Positions 45,020-54,213 are shown, counted from the stretch's first letter. The stretch is 64,000 bases of DNA from Roseiflexus sp034432635 (GCA_034432635.1 DAOUBK010000075.1:1-64000), one strand, 5' to 3'. Made by a program: numbers and translations. The notes: generated by a model not told the origin, from the letters alone.

Positions 45020-46774
45020 TTATACATTGACGTAGCGCAGGTGCAGCTCGATCGGCAGGCCAACGTCGGCGTGAAGTGCTGCTGCTTCCGCTGGAAGCAG
45101 GTCAACGAAACGGGCATCGAGCGCAACCTGTCCATCACGCAGCAGAATGACGCGATCCAGCGTTTCGTAGCAAAAATCGAGATCATGGCTCGCGATCAGG
45201 ACGCTTCGCTGATGGTGCGCGAGATCGGCGATAAGACGCGCAAGGAGCATCATGGCAGCATTGTCCAGTCCTGCCGTCGGTTCATCGAGGACGAGCAGGG
45301 GCGTATCCATCGCTAGCACTGCTGCGATCGCTACCAGACGACGGCGGGCAGGCGGCAGATCATATGGATGTTCATCGATGACATCGCGTAGTTCCAGTGC
45401 CTCGATAGCCGCTTCCGTCAGAGCTTCGATGCGGTTGGGCGCAAAACCCAGATTACGCGGACCGAAGCGCACCTCCTCACGCACAGTACGGGCGAAGAGT
45501 TGATTGCGCACATCCTGAAAGACGATCCCGACATGCCGGGCGCAACGCGCCACGGTTGTTGTGCGTGTGTCTACGCCACCAACCAACGCCCGACCGCGCG
45601 ACGGGCGCAGCAAGCCGTTCAAATGGCGTACCAGGGTGCTTTTCCCTGCGCCATTCCGACCGACCAGCGCAATGCGTTCGCTGCGTCGCACGGTGAGTGA
45701 CACGTCGCGCAACGCCGCAACACCGGTTGGATACGTGAACGCCACCCTGTCGAGCACGACGATCGGTTCGGCTTCCACAGTGTGTGCTGGCATTGATGGA
45801 TTGCGCGCGCCTGCAGCATTGTCCCCCACTGGACGGATCATTGAAGCCGCAGCGCCCTCCTCATGGACGATAGGCGGCTCATATGCCGTATCATGACACA
45901 AACCCGCAGCCAGATCGGTAACCGTGATCGGCAGTGGACGTTCTGGCGACCAGCGACCCTCAGTGCGTGCGCGGGCAGCAATCTGTGTCGGTCGAGGCCA
46001 TCCAATACCGGCTTCGCACAGGCGTGGATCGGTCAGCACGTTAGCTGGCGCGCCATCGGCGATGATCATCCCCTGATCCAGCGCCACGACCCGGTCGGCT
46101 ACCTCGGCGACCCATTCGAGACGATGCTCGGCGATCAGCATGGTGATGCCGCGTTGCTTCAATGAACGCAGCACTGCGCTGAGTTCCGCTATCGCTGGCG
46201 GATCGAGCTGCGTTGTTGGCTCATCGAGCGCCAGAACCGGTGGACGCATCGCCAGCGCAGCGGCAATGACCATGCGCTGCTGTTGACCACCGGAGAGCGC
46301 GTAGGGCGAGCGATCGCGCAACTGCTCGATACCGAGCGCCTGGAGCGCCCATTCAATCCGTTCGATCATCTCGGAGCGCGGCACGCCCAGATTTTCCAGA
46401 CCGAATGCCACTTCGTCGTACACGGTGAACCGCGCACCGGATATCTGACTGAAAGCATTGCTGCCGACCAGCGCAACATGGCGCACCAGTTCGGCGATCG
46501 AGTGGTCGGCGATCGATACGCCATCGACAATCACATCACCGCTGAGTCGTCCACGAAAAAAGTGCGGCACAAACCCGGCACACAGTGCGCAGAGCGTGCT
46601 TTTGCCGGCTCCTGCCTTGCCGATGATGGCACAGATCTGACCGGTGGGGACCGCCAGTGTGACAGTGCGCAGGGCAGGTCTAGCAGCGCCGGCATAGGTA
46701 AATGTGGCGTCACGGAGCATGATCGAGACCAATGCAGAACTGTTTGACATGTGCGTCTCTGGTGCTGAAACCAT
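45020..46774 (-). CDS. ECF transporter ATPase, two fused ABC domains
   Basis: 584 residues, EcfA1 and EcfA2 in one chain. First domain: Walker A GKAGAGKST (52-60), signature LSGGQQQRM, Walker B VLALDEPT. Second domain: Walker A GRNGAGKST, Walker B LLVLDEPTAGLD, but the signature position reads YDLPPARRRLVAIA, so LSGGQ is degenerate. Asymmetric ATPase pairs occur in this family, with one site more active (family knowledge). Supplies energy for vitamin or metal uptake with EcfT (286 residues, next) and a substrate-binding S protein, forming a complete cassette on the minus strand. Confidence 0.9.
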   Translation of the reverse strand: MVSAPETHMSNSSALVSIMLRDATFTYAGAARPALRTVTLAVPTGQICAIIGKAGAGKSTLCALCAGFVPHFFRGRLSGDVIVDGVSIADHSIAELVRHVALVGSNAFSQISGARFTVYDEVAFGLENLGVPRSEMIERIEWALQALGIEQLRDRSPYALSGGQQQRMVIAAALAMRPPVLALDEPTTQLDPPAIAELSAVLRSLKQRGITMLIAEHRLEWVAEVADRVVALDQGMIIADGAPANVLTDPRLCEAGIGWPRPTQIAARARTEGRWSPERPLPITVTDLAAGLCHDTAYEPPIVHEEGAAASMIRPVGDNAAGARNPSMPAHTVEAEPIVVLDRVAFTYPTGVAALRDVSLTVRRSERIALVGRNGAGKSTLVRHLNGLLRPSRGRALVGGVDTRTTTVARCARHVGIVFQDVRNQLFARTVREEVRFGPRNLGFAPNRIEALTEAAIEALELRDVIDEHPYDLPPARRRLVAIAAVLAMDTPLLVLDEPTAGLDNAAMMLLARLIADLAHHQRSVLIASHDLDFCYETLDRVILLRDGQVALDARFVDLLPAEAAALHADVGLPIELHLRYVNV

Positions 46775-46814
46775 AACGCCGGGTGCTCCCGCACTATCTT
46801 ACGAAATACAACAA

Positions 46815-47597
46815 TCAACCAATTGCTGCAATCGCACGCCACACTACGAGTACTCCCAGCATCCCCAGCAGCACGGTTCGCACAAGACGTTCCACCGGCG
46901 GATCGGGAATGTCACGGATCCAGGTCTTGGGTCCGGGAGCATTGAAGGCGCGTGACTCGATAGCGATGGCACGTTCCTCTGCTTCGATCAGTGCGCCGAC
47001 GATCAATGGACTGATCAGCGGAACAATTCCGCGGATGCGTTGCAGTACGCTGCCTTCAGTTTCCAGTCCACGCGCACGCTGCGCTTCAGCCACACCTACG
47101 GCGCGCTCGCCAAGCGCCGGAATGAGTTGCAGCGCTACCAGCAAGATGTACCCGACTGAACGCGGCATACCGCTCTGCGTGAGCGCCTGCACCAGCGCGC
47201 CCGGATGCGTGGTTTGGAATAACAACAACGGCGCTCCGGCGACGATGAGCAGCCGACTGCCGGTATCGAGCGCGAACTCAAGCCCGACGCGGCGAAACAG
47301 CAGTGGTCCGACCGCAATCATCGTTGGATCAGGGCTGGGGAAGAAGAACCCCTGCACCAGCACGAGCGAGATCAGCACCGGCAGCAACGTCTTCAGCAAG
47401 ATCTCCAGGAACCGCAGCCCAACTGCCGACGCGAACGCCAGTGGCAGAAGCGCGCCGATCAGCAGGGCAATCCCCGTCAGCGGCGCAGGGAGCAGGAAGG
47501 TCGCGCCGACCAACAGCACAGCGCCGGTTCCTTTCGTCAGCGGATTCCGGCGCTGGAGAAAACCGGCGCGATCGATGAAAAGACCGGTACGTTGCAT
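46815..47597 (-). CDS. ECF transporter transmembrane protein EcfT
   Basis: 260 residues, about six membrane segments. The family coupling motif is present in two copies: VGVAEAQRARGLETEG and EERAIAIESRAFNAPG (the Ala-Arg-Gly type). These helices contact the ATPases. The ATG at 47597 is 11 nt after the S-component stop, so the genes are coupled. Upstream frame extends but has no ribosome-binding site. Downstream is the fused ATPase. Confidence 0.88.
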   Translation of the reverse strand: MQRTGLFIDRAGFLQRRNPLTKGTGAVLLVGATFLLPAPLTGIALLIGALLPLAFASAVGLRFLEILLKTLLPVLISLVLVQGFFFPSPDPTMIAVGPLLFRRVGLEFALDTGSRLLIVAGAPLLLFQTTHPGALVQALTQSGMPRSVGYILLVALQLIPALGERAVGVAEAQRARGLETEGSVLQRIRGIVPLISPLIVGALIEAEERAIAIESRAFNAPGPKTWIRDIPDPPVERLVRTVLLGMLGVLVVWRAIAAIG

Positions 47598-47608
47598 ACA
47601 GACACAAA

Positions 47609-48205
47609 CTACGGTTGCTGCACATTGCCAAAGCGTGCAAGCAATCGTTTGGGCAATGCGCTGATGATTGCCCAAACGATAAGGTATGTGATGGTTTTAT
47701 CGAGCGGATCGGAAACGGCGCCCTGAGCAAACGACGCCCCCAGCACGCTCGCACCGAGGCTCTGGAACATGGCTACCAGCACATCCGTGCCTGCGCCGGT
47801 CACGCCGCCAAACACATACGTCGCAATCGGCGCCGAGATCGCCGCCGCCACAATCCCGGTCAGCACCCCGAAGAGCGCCATTTTCCACCACGCCTTCATA
47901 GCGCCATACTGCCCGGCATACCCGGCAATCAAGCCGATAATTGCCGCTACTGCGGCGAATGGCAGCGCAGCCGGCGCCAGCGTCAACCCCCAGATGATAT
48001 TGGCAAGCAAACCAGTGATTAATCCTGCCAACGGTCCCAGCATAACGCCAACCAGCACAGTGCCGATCGAGTCAAGATAGATTGGTAGTTTCAGAACACT
48101 CTGCACCAGTTGACCCAACGCGACATTGATGGCGATGGCAATCGGGATCAATGCCAGTGCAGTGCTGCTCAATCCGCTACGCTGCGATGTTGTTGAGGTG
48201 GCCAT
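47609..48205 (-). CDS. ECF transporter S component, substrate unknown
   Basis: 198 residues, about six membrane helices. The first helix reads ALIPIAIAINVALGQLVQSVL, followed by LPIYLDSIGTVLVGVMLGP, the usual S-component opening. I cannot match a particular vitamin group (ThiT, RibU, BioY, etc.). The start ATG at 48205 has GAGGAG 3 nt upstream. A strong promoter lies at 48298-48325. The sugar module divergently upstream (ThuA, Gfo/Idh, PfkB) may hint at a sugar or nucleoside-related substrate, but that is speculation. Confidence 0.82.
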   Translation of the reverse strand: MATSTTSQRSGLSSTALALIPIAIAINVALGQLVQSVLKLPIYLDSIGTVLVGVMLGPLAGLITGLLANIIWGLTLAPAALPFAAVAAIIGLIAGYAGQYGAMKAWWKMALFGVLTGIVAAAISAPIATYVFGGVTGAGTDVLVAMFQSLGASVLGASFAQGAVSDPLDKTITYLIVWAIISALPKRLLARFGNVQQP

Positions 48206-48297
48206 TGTCTCCTCGCTCTGTTTCAAAGATGTGCTTTTTCTGCCGTGCCGATGAAGTGACGCGGATGAGGGCATGTTGTCGATCTGACACTAAAAAC

Positions 48298-48325
48298 AGT
48301 ATAGCACATCGTTTCCAGGCGTCAA
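48298..48325 (-). promoter_or_regulatory. Predicted promoter of the ECF cassette
   Basis: Minus strand TTGACG (48325-48320), 16 bp, TATACT (48303-48298). Transcript would start about 86 nt before the S-component ATG. No known riboswitch fold was seen in that short leader. Confidence 0.6.
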
Positions 48326-48464
48326 CTGACCATAAACGCGCAGAATTCCCACAGTGCCCCGCTGGCGCCATCGACGAATGCCTCTCTCCGACGTCTATCG
48401 AACCTGTGCTATGATGGTGTGCATGGCATTACGGTTTCGCTTGCATACCAGGAAGAGGGCAACA

Positions 48465-49118
48465 ATGAAGTCGGCTCTATTCGTCTGGGGAGGATGGGAA
48501 GGACACGAACCCAAGCAGTGCGTCGACATTTTTGCGCCGCTGCTACGCACCGAGGGGTTCGAGATCACGATCAGCGATACGCTCGATTCGTACCTTGATC
48601 GTGAACGCATGCATACTTTCAGTCTCATTGTTCAGGTCTACACTATGGCGACGATCACACGCGAGCAGGAGAAAGGGTTACTGGATGCGATCGCGAGCGG
48701 AGTCGGGTTTGCCGGATGGCACGGCGGCATGGCTGACGCATTCCGCCAGAGCACCGACTATCAGTTCATGGTTGGTGGTCAGTGGGTGGCGCATCCTGGC
48801 AATATCATCGACTACACGGTGAACATTATCAATCACGATCACCCTATCACTGCCGGATTGAACGATTTTCGCATGCACTCCGAGCAATACTACATGCACG
48901 TCGATCCGGGCAACCATGTACTGGCGACGACAACATTCAGCGGCGAGTACTGCCCGTGGATCGAGGGTGTGGTGATGCCGGTGGTCTGGACGAAGATGTG
49001 GGGGAAGGGTCGTGTCGCGTACTGCTCGCTCGGTCACGTAGCGCGCGATTTCGATGTGCCCGAAGCACGCGAACTGGTGCGGCGCGGCATGCTCTGGGCA
49101 AGTCGGGTTGAACGTTGA
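48465..49118 (+). CDS. ThuA-like domain protein
   Basis: 217 residues of the trehalose-utilisation ThuA (class I glutamine amidotransferase-like) fold: SALFVWGGWEGHEPKQCVDIFAPLLR at the start, VGFAGWHGGMADAFR in the middle (GWHGG replaces the nucleophile elbow, so no Cys) and YCSLGHVARDFDVPEA near the end. ThuA proteins lie in sugar operons; the enzymatic role is unresolved in this family. The ATG at 48465 has GAGG about 8 nt upstream; a longer frame begins upstream but is not supported. First of three genes on the plus strand with an oxidoreductase and a kinase. Confidence 0.85.
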   Translation: MKSALFVWGGWEGHEPKQCVDIFAPLLRTEGFEITISDTLDSYLDRERMHTFSLIVQVYTMATITREQEKGLLDAIASGVGFAGWHGGMADAFRQSTDYQFMVGGQWVAHPGNIIDYTVNIINHDHPITAGLNDFRMHSEQYYMHVDPGNHVLATTTFSGEYCPWIEGVVMPVVWTKMWGKGRVAYCSLGHVARDFDVPEARELVRRGMLWASRVER

Positions 49119-49222
49119 CTATGGCATGAACGGCTCATCCCCGGCGCTGCCACGGTAGTGCAGAAGAAGGCGCTATTGGCTCATTTGCTCATTCGCCAAT
49201 CCAGTTTCATCGAGGAATCATC

Positions 49223-50335
49223 ATGATCACTCCTGTTCACGTTGGTATCATTGGCTGCGGGAATATCAGCGGCATCTATCTGGAAAACAGCAAAATCTTC
49301 GACGCGATCGAGGTTGTTGCAGTTGCAGATATCGATCTGAGTCGGGCGCAAGACCGTGCAACACAGTATGGAATCCCGAAGGCGTGCAGCGTTGAGGAAT
49401 TGCTTGCCGATCCCGACATCAATCTTGTCGTGAATCTGACCACCCCCGATGCCCACGGACGAGTAGCGCGGGCAGTGCTGAACGCCGGCAAGCATGTCTA
49501 CAACGAAAAACCGCTTGCTGTCACGCGCGACGACGCCCGTGAACTGCTCGATCTCGCGGCACAGAAAGGCTTGCGTGTCGGGTGCGCCCCCGATACGTTT
49601 CTCGGCGGTGGTTTGCAAACCTGTCGCAAGTTGATCGACGATGGCTGGATCGGGGAGCCAATCGGAGCAACTGCGTTTATGATGAGTCATGGTCCCGAAA
49701 GCTGGCACCCAAACCCGACTTTCTTCTACCAGCCCGGCGGCGGTCCGATGTTTGATATGGGTCCCTACTACCTCACTGCCCTGTGTGTATTGCTCGGTCC
49801 GGTGCAGCGCGTGACCGGCTCGGCGCGTATTTCCTTCGCCGAACGAACGATCACCAATGAGTACAACTACGGCGACAAGATTCAGGTCAACACTCCCACG
49901 CACGTCGTCGGTACCCTCGATTTTGCTTCTGGTGCGATCGCAACAATCATTACCAGTTTCGATGTCTGGGCGTCGCAACTACCGCGCATCGAGATCTATG
50001 GTTCGCACGGTACGCTAAGCGTGCCCGATCCGAATACCTTCGACGGTCCGGTATTATTGCGCCGGGCAGGTGCGCGCGAATGGTCGTCCATGCCGCTGTC
50101 GCACGGTTTTACCCGTAACAGTCGCGGTATCGGCGTGGCTGATATGGCGACTGCAATCCGGGTGGGAAGACCGCACCGCGCCTCCGGTGAGCTGGCGTAC
50201 CACGTGCTCGACATTATGCATGCCATTCACGATGCCTCACGCGAGGGGCGTCACATCACCTTATGTAGCGCTATGACCCGTCCGACGCCACTGCCGACCG
50301 GTCTTGGCGAACGGGGCGTAGATGCTCAGGGGTAG
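49223..50335 (+). CDS. Gfo/Idh/MocA-family oxidoreductase
   Basis: 370 residues. The Rossmann domain opens VHVGIIGCGNISGIY, with the EKP motif (YNEKPLAVT) for the Lys that assists hydride transfer to NAD(P). The C-terminal domain has GGGPMFDMGPYYL, common in sugar dehydrogenases of this family. Substrate unknown; the neighbours are ThuA (105 nt upstream) and a PfkB kinase (75 nt downstream), a set often used for inositol, trehalose or rare sugar breakdown. The TAG stop lies in the hairpin at 50330-50360. Confidence 0.9.
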   Translation: MITPVHVGIIGCGNISGIYLENSKIFDAIEVVAVADIDLSRAQDRATQYGIPKACSVEELLADPDINLVVNLTTPDAHGRVARAVLNAGKHVYNEKPLAVTRDDARELLDLAAQKGLRVGCAPDTFLGGGLQTCRKLIDDGWIGEPIGATAFMMSHGPESWHPNPTFFYQPGGGPMFDMGPYYLTALCVLLGPVQRVTGSARISFAERTITNEYNYGDKIQVNTPTHVVGTLDFASGAIATIITSFDVWASQLPRIEIYGSHGTLSVPDPNTFDGPVLLRRAGAREWSSMPLSHGFTRNSRGIGVADMATAIRVGRPHRASGELAYHVLDIMHAIHDASREGRHITLCSAMTRPTPLPTGLGERGVDAQG

Positions 50336-50360
50336 GCGACAGCATTGCCTTCGCCTACCC
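50330..50360. repeat. 31-nt palindromic element, copy 2 (stop codon inside)
   Basis: GGGTAGGCGA and TCGCCTACCC pair over 10 bp around an 11-nt loop. The TAG of the oxidoreductase (50333-50335) is part of the arm. It is the same length as copy 1 at 2170-2200; position 4/28 differs as C-G versus T-A, a compensatory change. Confidence 0.75.
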
Positions 50361-50409
50361 ATCAGATAGCCCGATATCAGTTGTTCGGATAGGCTCGTAG
50401 AGGAAGTCG

Positions 50410-51390
50410 ATGATCGACGTTGTCTCGATGGGTGAATTGCTGGTCGAGTTTGTTGCGACCCTGCCAAATGCACCGCTCGCCGACGTGCCCGGCTTTATCA
50501 AAGCGCCCGGCGGCGCACCCGCCAATGTCGCTGTCGGTCTGCAACGCCTGGGGCTTCGGTCACGCTTCGTCGGCAAGGTCGGCGACGATCCGTTCGGCGT
50601 GTATCTGCGCGACAGCCTGGCGCGCGAAGGGGTCGATACACGCTTCCTGCTGGTCGACCGCGCCGCGCGCACGACTGCCGTGTTCGTTGCGGTATGGGAC
50701 GATGGACGCAAGGATCTCTGCTTCTACCGCAACCCCGGCGCCGATATGCTCCTCGCGCCAGAAGAAATCGATGAGCGTATATTCGATGGTGCGCGTTGTT
50801 TCCACTTCGGTTCGATCGGGTTCATCAACGAACCATGTGCCTCAGCACAGCGACGCGCACTCGACATTGCCCGTGCGCGCGGGTTGATGATTACCTGCGA
50901 TCCCAACTATCGCCCCACCCTCTGGCATGATGCCAGCGTTGCGCGAAGCGTCATCCGGGACGCGTTCCAGTATTGCCATCTTGCCAAAATCAGCGAAGAG
51001 GAGTGGGAAATCGCCACCGGCACGCGCGACCTTGATGCCGGAATCGCAGCGGTACTGGCGCACGGCGTCGAACTGCTCGTGATCACGCGCGGATCGCGTA
51101 GCGCAATTGCGACCAACGGCGACTACCGGATCGAACTGGACCCACCGGCGGTGCCGGTTGTGGAAACAACCGGTGCAGGTGATGGATTCATGGCGGCGAT
51201 GATCACACGCCTGTTGCCGGAACGTGAACGGCTTGGTTCACTGGCGCGGGTTGATCGCCAGGTTGTGCGTGAGGCGCTGACATTCGCTAATGCTGTGGGG
51301 GCGTTGACATGCACCAGACCGGGAGCGATCCCGGCATTACCGACGCGTGCCGAAGTCGAACAGTTCATGGTGCGGCAGGGGAACCATTGA
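50410..51390 (+). CDS. PfkB-family carbohydrate kinase
   Basis: 326 residues, ribokinase fold. Motif 1 has GGAPANVAVGLQRLG near residue 35, motif 2 is TTGAGDGFMAAM with the catalytic Asp near residue 256. The GEL opening (VVSMGELLVEF) is typical of fructokinase or 2-keto-3-deoxygluconate kinase. Substrate cannot be fixed; a sugar with a hydroxymethyl group is expected. Together with the ThuA and Gfo/Idh genes it forms a sugar-utilisation module. Confidence 0.9.
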   Translation: MIDVVSMGELLVEFVATLPNAPLADVPGFIKAPGGAPANVAVGLQRLGLRSRFVGKVGDDPFGVYLRDSLAREGVDTRFLLVDRAARTTAVFVAVWDDGRKDLCFYRNPGADMLLAPEEIDERIFDGARCFHFGSIGFINEPCASAQRRALDIARARGLMITCDPNYRPTLWHDASVARSVIRDAFQYCHLAKISEEEWEIATGTRDLDAGIAAVLAHGVELLVITRGSRSAIATNGDYRIELDPPAVPVVETTGAGDGFMAAMITRLLPERERLGSLARVDRQVVREALTFANAVGALTCTRPGAIPALPTRAEVEQFMVRQGNH

Positions 51391-51429
51391 ACGTTGCCGC
51401 TACGAGCGCAGCGGCGTGCGACTGTGTGG

Positions 51430-52071
51430 TCATGCACTGTTGCCGGCGATGCCCAGCCGCTGCGCATCGGCGCGCAATCCCTCGATGACGCGCCCGATGA
51501 CCTCATCGAGCGGCATACCGAGCGCCTCCGCGTTGTGAACAATCTCATCACGGCTCACAGCACGTGCAAACGCTTTATCCTTCATCTTCTTCCGCACTGC
51601 TGTCACGTCCACCTCAAACACACTCTTCGTCGGGCGAACCAGTGCAACCGCAACCACGAAACTCGACAGTTCATCAACCGCCGCCAGCGTCTTTTCCAGC
51701 GGTGTTTCGCGCCCGACGCCGCTGTAATTCGCGTGCGACAGGATCGCGCGACACACCTCCGGCGACCAGCCGTGCAGGCGTAGATATGTAACACCAACGA
51801 ACGGATGCATCTGCAATGGCGGCTCAGTTACCCGACCGGACAGGATGGCTTCAGACGCCGCAGTTGTAGCCTCGCCGGGCGAGGGCATCTGCGGATAGCG
51901 TTCGAAGTCCATATCGTGCAGCAGCCCGATCGCCCCCCATAGATCGGGATCGCCGCCGCTCAGATGCGCAAAATGGCGCATCGACGCCGCTACAGCGTAA
52001 CAGTGCTTCCGCAGTTGTTCCCCCTGCACCCACTCGTGCAGGATCGCTAATGCGCGATCTGTGTATGTCAC
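51430..52071 (-). CDS. HD-domain phosphohydrolase
   Basis: 213 residues. The HD motif is GAIGLLHDMDFERYPQM near residue 70, preceded by RKHCYAVAASMRHFA with the first His, and HPFVGVTYLRLHGWSPEVCRAILSHANYSG later. Four metal-ligand histidine/aspartate positions are present. Substrate (nucleotide, cyclic dinucleotide or other) is unknown. The GTG at 52071 has GAGGAAT directly upstream, which decides the start; the upstream frame has no such site. It is convergent with the PfkB gene. Confidence 0.82.
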   Translation of the reverse strand: MTYTDRALAILHEWVQGEQLRKHCYAVAASMRHFAHLSGGDPDLWGAIGLLHDMDFERYPQMPSPGEATTAASEAILSGRVTEPPLQMHPFVGVTYLRLHGWSPEVCRAILSHANYSGVGRETPLEKTLAAVDELSSFVVAVALVRPTKSVFEVDVTAVRKKMKDKAFARAVSRDEIVHNAEALGMPLDEVIGRVIEGLRADAQRLGIAGNSA

Positions 52072-52267
52072 ATATTCCTCCGTTCTGACAAACTGGCAGG
52101 CTCCAGCATATGCACCAAACATATCATCTTCTTCCACAATGCAGGTACATCACGTGTTGCCGCTTCCCAGACAATCTCCCTGGCGATATCGAAGTAGCCA
52201 GGTGCCAGAATATGACGCATTCCGATGCATTCCAGGGAATATCCCGCGCCGTAGCACATACATTTCC

Positions 52268-52295
52268 CAGTTTCTGGTTCTCAGTTCTCAGTTCT
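52268..52295. repeat. Heptanucleotide run, 4 units (CAGTTCT type)
   Basis: CAGTTTC, TGGTTCT, CAGTTCT, CAGTTCT in tandem. It covers the rlmB stop (52281-52283), so the last Thr-Glu-Asn codons lie in the repeat. Confidence 0.75.
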
Positions 52296-53045
52296 TCTCC
52301 GCCCCCGTTCCCGCACCCGCCATGCATGGTACAGCACAATACTCCCGGCGACGGCGACATTCAGTGACGCGATCTGCCCGCGCATCGGCAGCCGGACGAG
52401 AAAATCACAGCGTTCGCGTGTCAGACGCGCCAGCCCCGGACCTTCAGCGCCGAGCACCAACGCCAGCGGTACATCGAGATCGACCCGATCATACTCATAG
52501 GCGCGTTCATCGTCCTCAACCCCCACAACCCACACGCCGGCGTGCTGAATCTGCTCGATCGTTACTGCCAGGTTTGTGACAACCGCGACTCGCAGATGTT
52601 CGACTGCACCGGACGACGCATTTACCACTGCCGGCGTCACTTCCGCTGCACGTCTGCCGGGTATCACCACCCCATGCACGCCGACAACCTCGGCGGTACG
52701 CAGCAACGTCCCGACATTCTGCGGGTCCTGGATATGATCGAACAACAGCAGGAACGCCGGTTCGCCGCGCTCCTCTGCAAACGCCAGGCAATCGTTGAGA
52801 TCGACATACGGGTAATCACTGCATTCCAGTGCCACACCCTGGTGATTCGCATCACGCAACCGCCGGTCGAGTTCGCGTCGGTCGATGCGTTCAATCGGTA
52901 CGCCTGCTTCCCCGGCGATCCGGACGATGTCGCCCAACGCGCCAGTTTCCTGCGCACCGGCTGAAATCAGCAGACGTTGAAACGTGCGTCGTCGGGCGCG
53001 CAGCGCTTCGCGCACTGCATTACGACCGTAGAGCAAATCGGGCAT
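52281..53045 (-). CDS. rlmB: 23S rRNA (guanosine-2'-O)-methyltransferase, RlmB type
   Basis: 254 residues of the SPOUT/TrmH group 3. MPDLLYGRNAVREALRARRRTFQRLL is the usual substrate-binding opening; the SPOUT knot has DHIQDPQNVGTLLRTAEVVGVHGV, LVLGAEGPGL and LPMRGQIASLNVAVAGSIVLY. Methylates a G in the ribosomal large subunit, or possibly a tRNA position in related TrmH proteins. The ATG at 53045 has GGAG 9 nt upstream. It follows dnaJ by 18 nt on the same strand, so it is the last gene of the heat-shock operon. C-terminal end and stop lie within a heptanucleotide run. Confidence 0.9.
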   Translation of the reverse strand: MPDLLYGRNAVREALRARRRTFQRLLISAGAQETGALGDIVRIAGEAGVPIERIDRRELDRRLRDANHQGVALECSDYPYVDLNDCLAFAEERGEPAFLLLFDHIQDPQNVGTLLRTAEVVGVHGVVIPGRRAAEVTPAVVNASSGAVEHLRVAVVTNLAVTIEQIQHAGVWVVGVEDDERAYEYDRVDLDVPLALVLGAEGPGLARLTRERCDFLVRLPMRGQIASLNVAVAGSIVLYHAWRVRERGRRRTEN

Positions 53046-53062
53046 ATGAGGGGGCTCCAACG

Positions 53063-54175
53063 CTACAGACCAAGCGCATTCTTGATGCGTCCGAAGAAAC
53101 CTTCATCGCGCTGGCCGCCGATCGGTTCCTTTTCGAGCGAGCGCGCGAGTTCCTCGAACAGCCTGCGCTGATGATCGGTCAGATTTGTGGGGATAACGAC
53201 ACGTACCACAACAATCTGATCGCCGCGTCCACTACTGCGCAGGAACGGTACACCTTTGCCGCGAATGCGGAATACAGCGCCATTCTGCACACCAGGCGGA
53301 ATGCGCAGGTGCTCCGTACCATCGATGGTTGGCACTTCAATCTCGACGCCTAGCGCCGCCTGCGCCACATTGAGCGGCAATTCGAGGATGATGTCGTTGC
53401 CTTCGCGGACGAAGTATGGATGCGGTTGCACATCGATCACGACATACAGATTGCCGTATGGTCCGCCGTGTGGACCGGCATCGCCCTCACCGCTGATCCG
53501 GATCTGTGATGAGTTATCGACGCCAGGCGGAACGCGCACCGTTATCTTGCGTGTCTGACGCATCCGCCCTTCGCCGCGACACTCGCGACACGGAATTGCA
53601 ATTATCGTGCCCTCACCGCGACACATATCGCAGGTTGTCACCGTCACCATATTGAAGAGTGGCGCGCGCTGACGAATCTCACCAAGACCGCCGCACTTCG
53701 GGCAGCGCACCGGTTCGGTACCTGGCTCGGCGCCACTGCCACGGCATGCTGGACAGGTCTCCAACCGGCGGAACTCGATCGTCTTTTCCACCCCGAAGAC
53801 CGCTTCTTCAAACGAGATCGCCAGCGTATAGCGCAGATCGGCGCCGCGCTGCGGACCACGCTGCGATCCCCGCATCGTCCCGCCGAAGAAGGTCTCGAAG
53901 ATCGAACTGAAGGGGTCTGCACTGGAGAACGGATCAAATCCCGGCGCTGCCGTAGGACCGGCGTGACCGAAGCGATCGTACATGTTTCGTTTCTCCGGGT
54001 CGGACAGCACCTCATACGCCTCGTTGATCTCCTTGAATTTCGTCTCCGCGTCTGGCGCTTTATTGACGTCGGGGTGATACTGGCGCGCCAGACGACGAAA
54101 CGCCTTCTTGATCTCGTCCTGCGAGGCGTTGCGCTGAACGCCCAACACTTCATAGTAATCGCGCTTCACTGCCAT
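53063..54175 (-). CDS. dnaJ: Chaperone DnaJ
   Basis: 370 residues. J domain with HPD (QYHPDVNKAPDAE) at the start, a short Gly/Phe region (PGFDPFSSADPFSSIFETFF), then four CxxCxGxG-type zinc motifs: CPACRGSG, CPKCGGLG, CDMCRGEG, CRECRGEG. C-terminal substrate domain ends with a short helix. Stimulates DnaK ATPase. The ATG at 54175 is the family start. 38 nt after dnaK on the same strand. Confidence 0.96.
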   Translation of the reverse strand: MAVKRDYYEVLGVQRNASQDEIKKAFRRLARQYHPDVNKAPDAETKFKEINEAYEVLSDPEKRNMYDRFGHAGPTAAPGFDPFSSADPFSSIFETFFGGTMRGSQRGPQRGADLRYTLAISFEEAVFGVEKTIEFRRLETCPACRGSGAEPGTEPVRCPKCGGLGEIRQRAPLFNMVTVTTCDMCRGEGTIIAIPCRECRGEGRMRQTRKITVRVPPGVDNSSQIRISGEGDAGPHGGPYGNLYVVIDVQPHPYFVREGNDIILELPLNVAQAALGVEIEVPTIDGTEHLRIPPGVQNGAVFRIRGKGVPFLRSSGRGDQIVVVRVVIPTNLTDHQRRLFEELARSLEKEPIGGQRDEGFFGRIKNALGL

Positions 54176-54213
54176 ATGCCGCCTCAGCAACGCTCAAGGG
54201 CTGTCCTGAGCGT

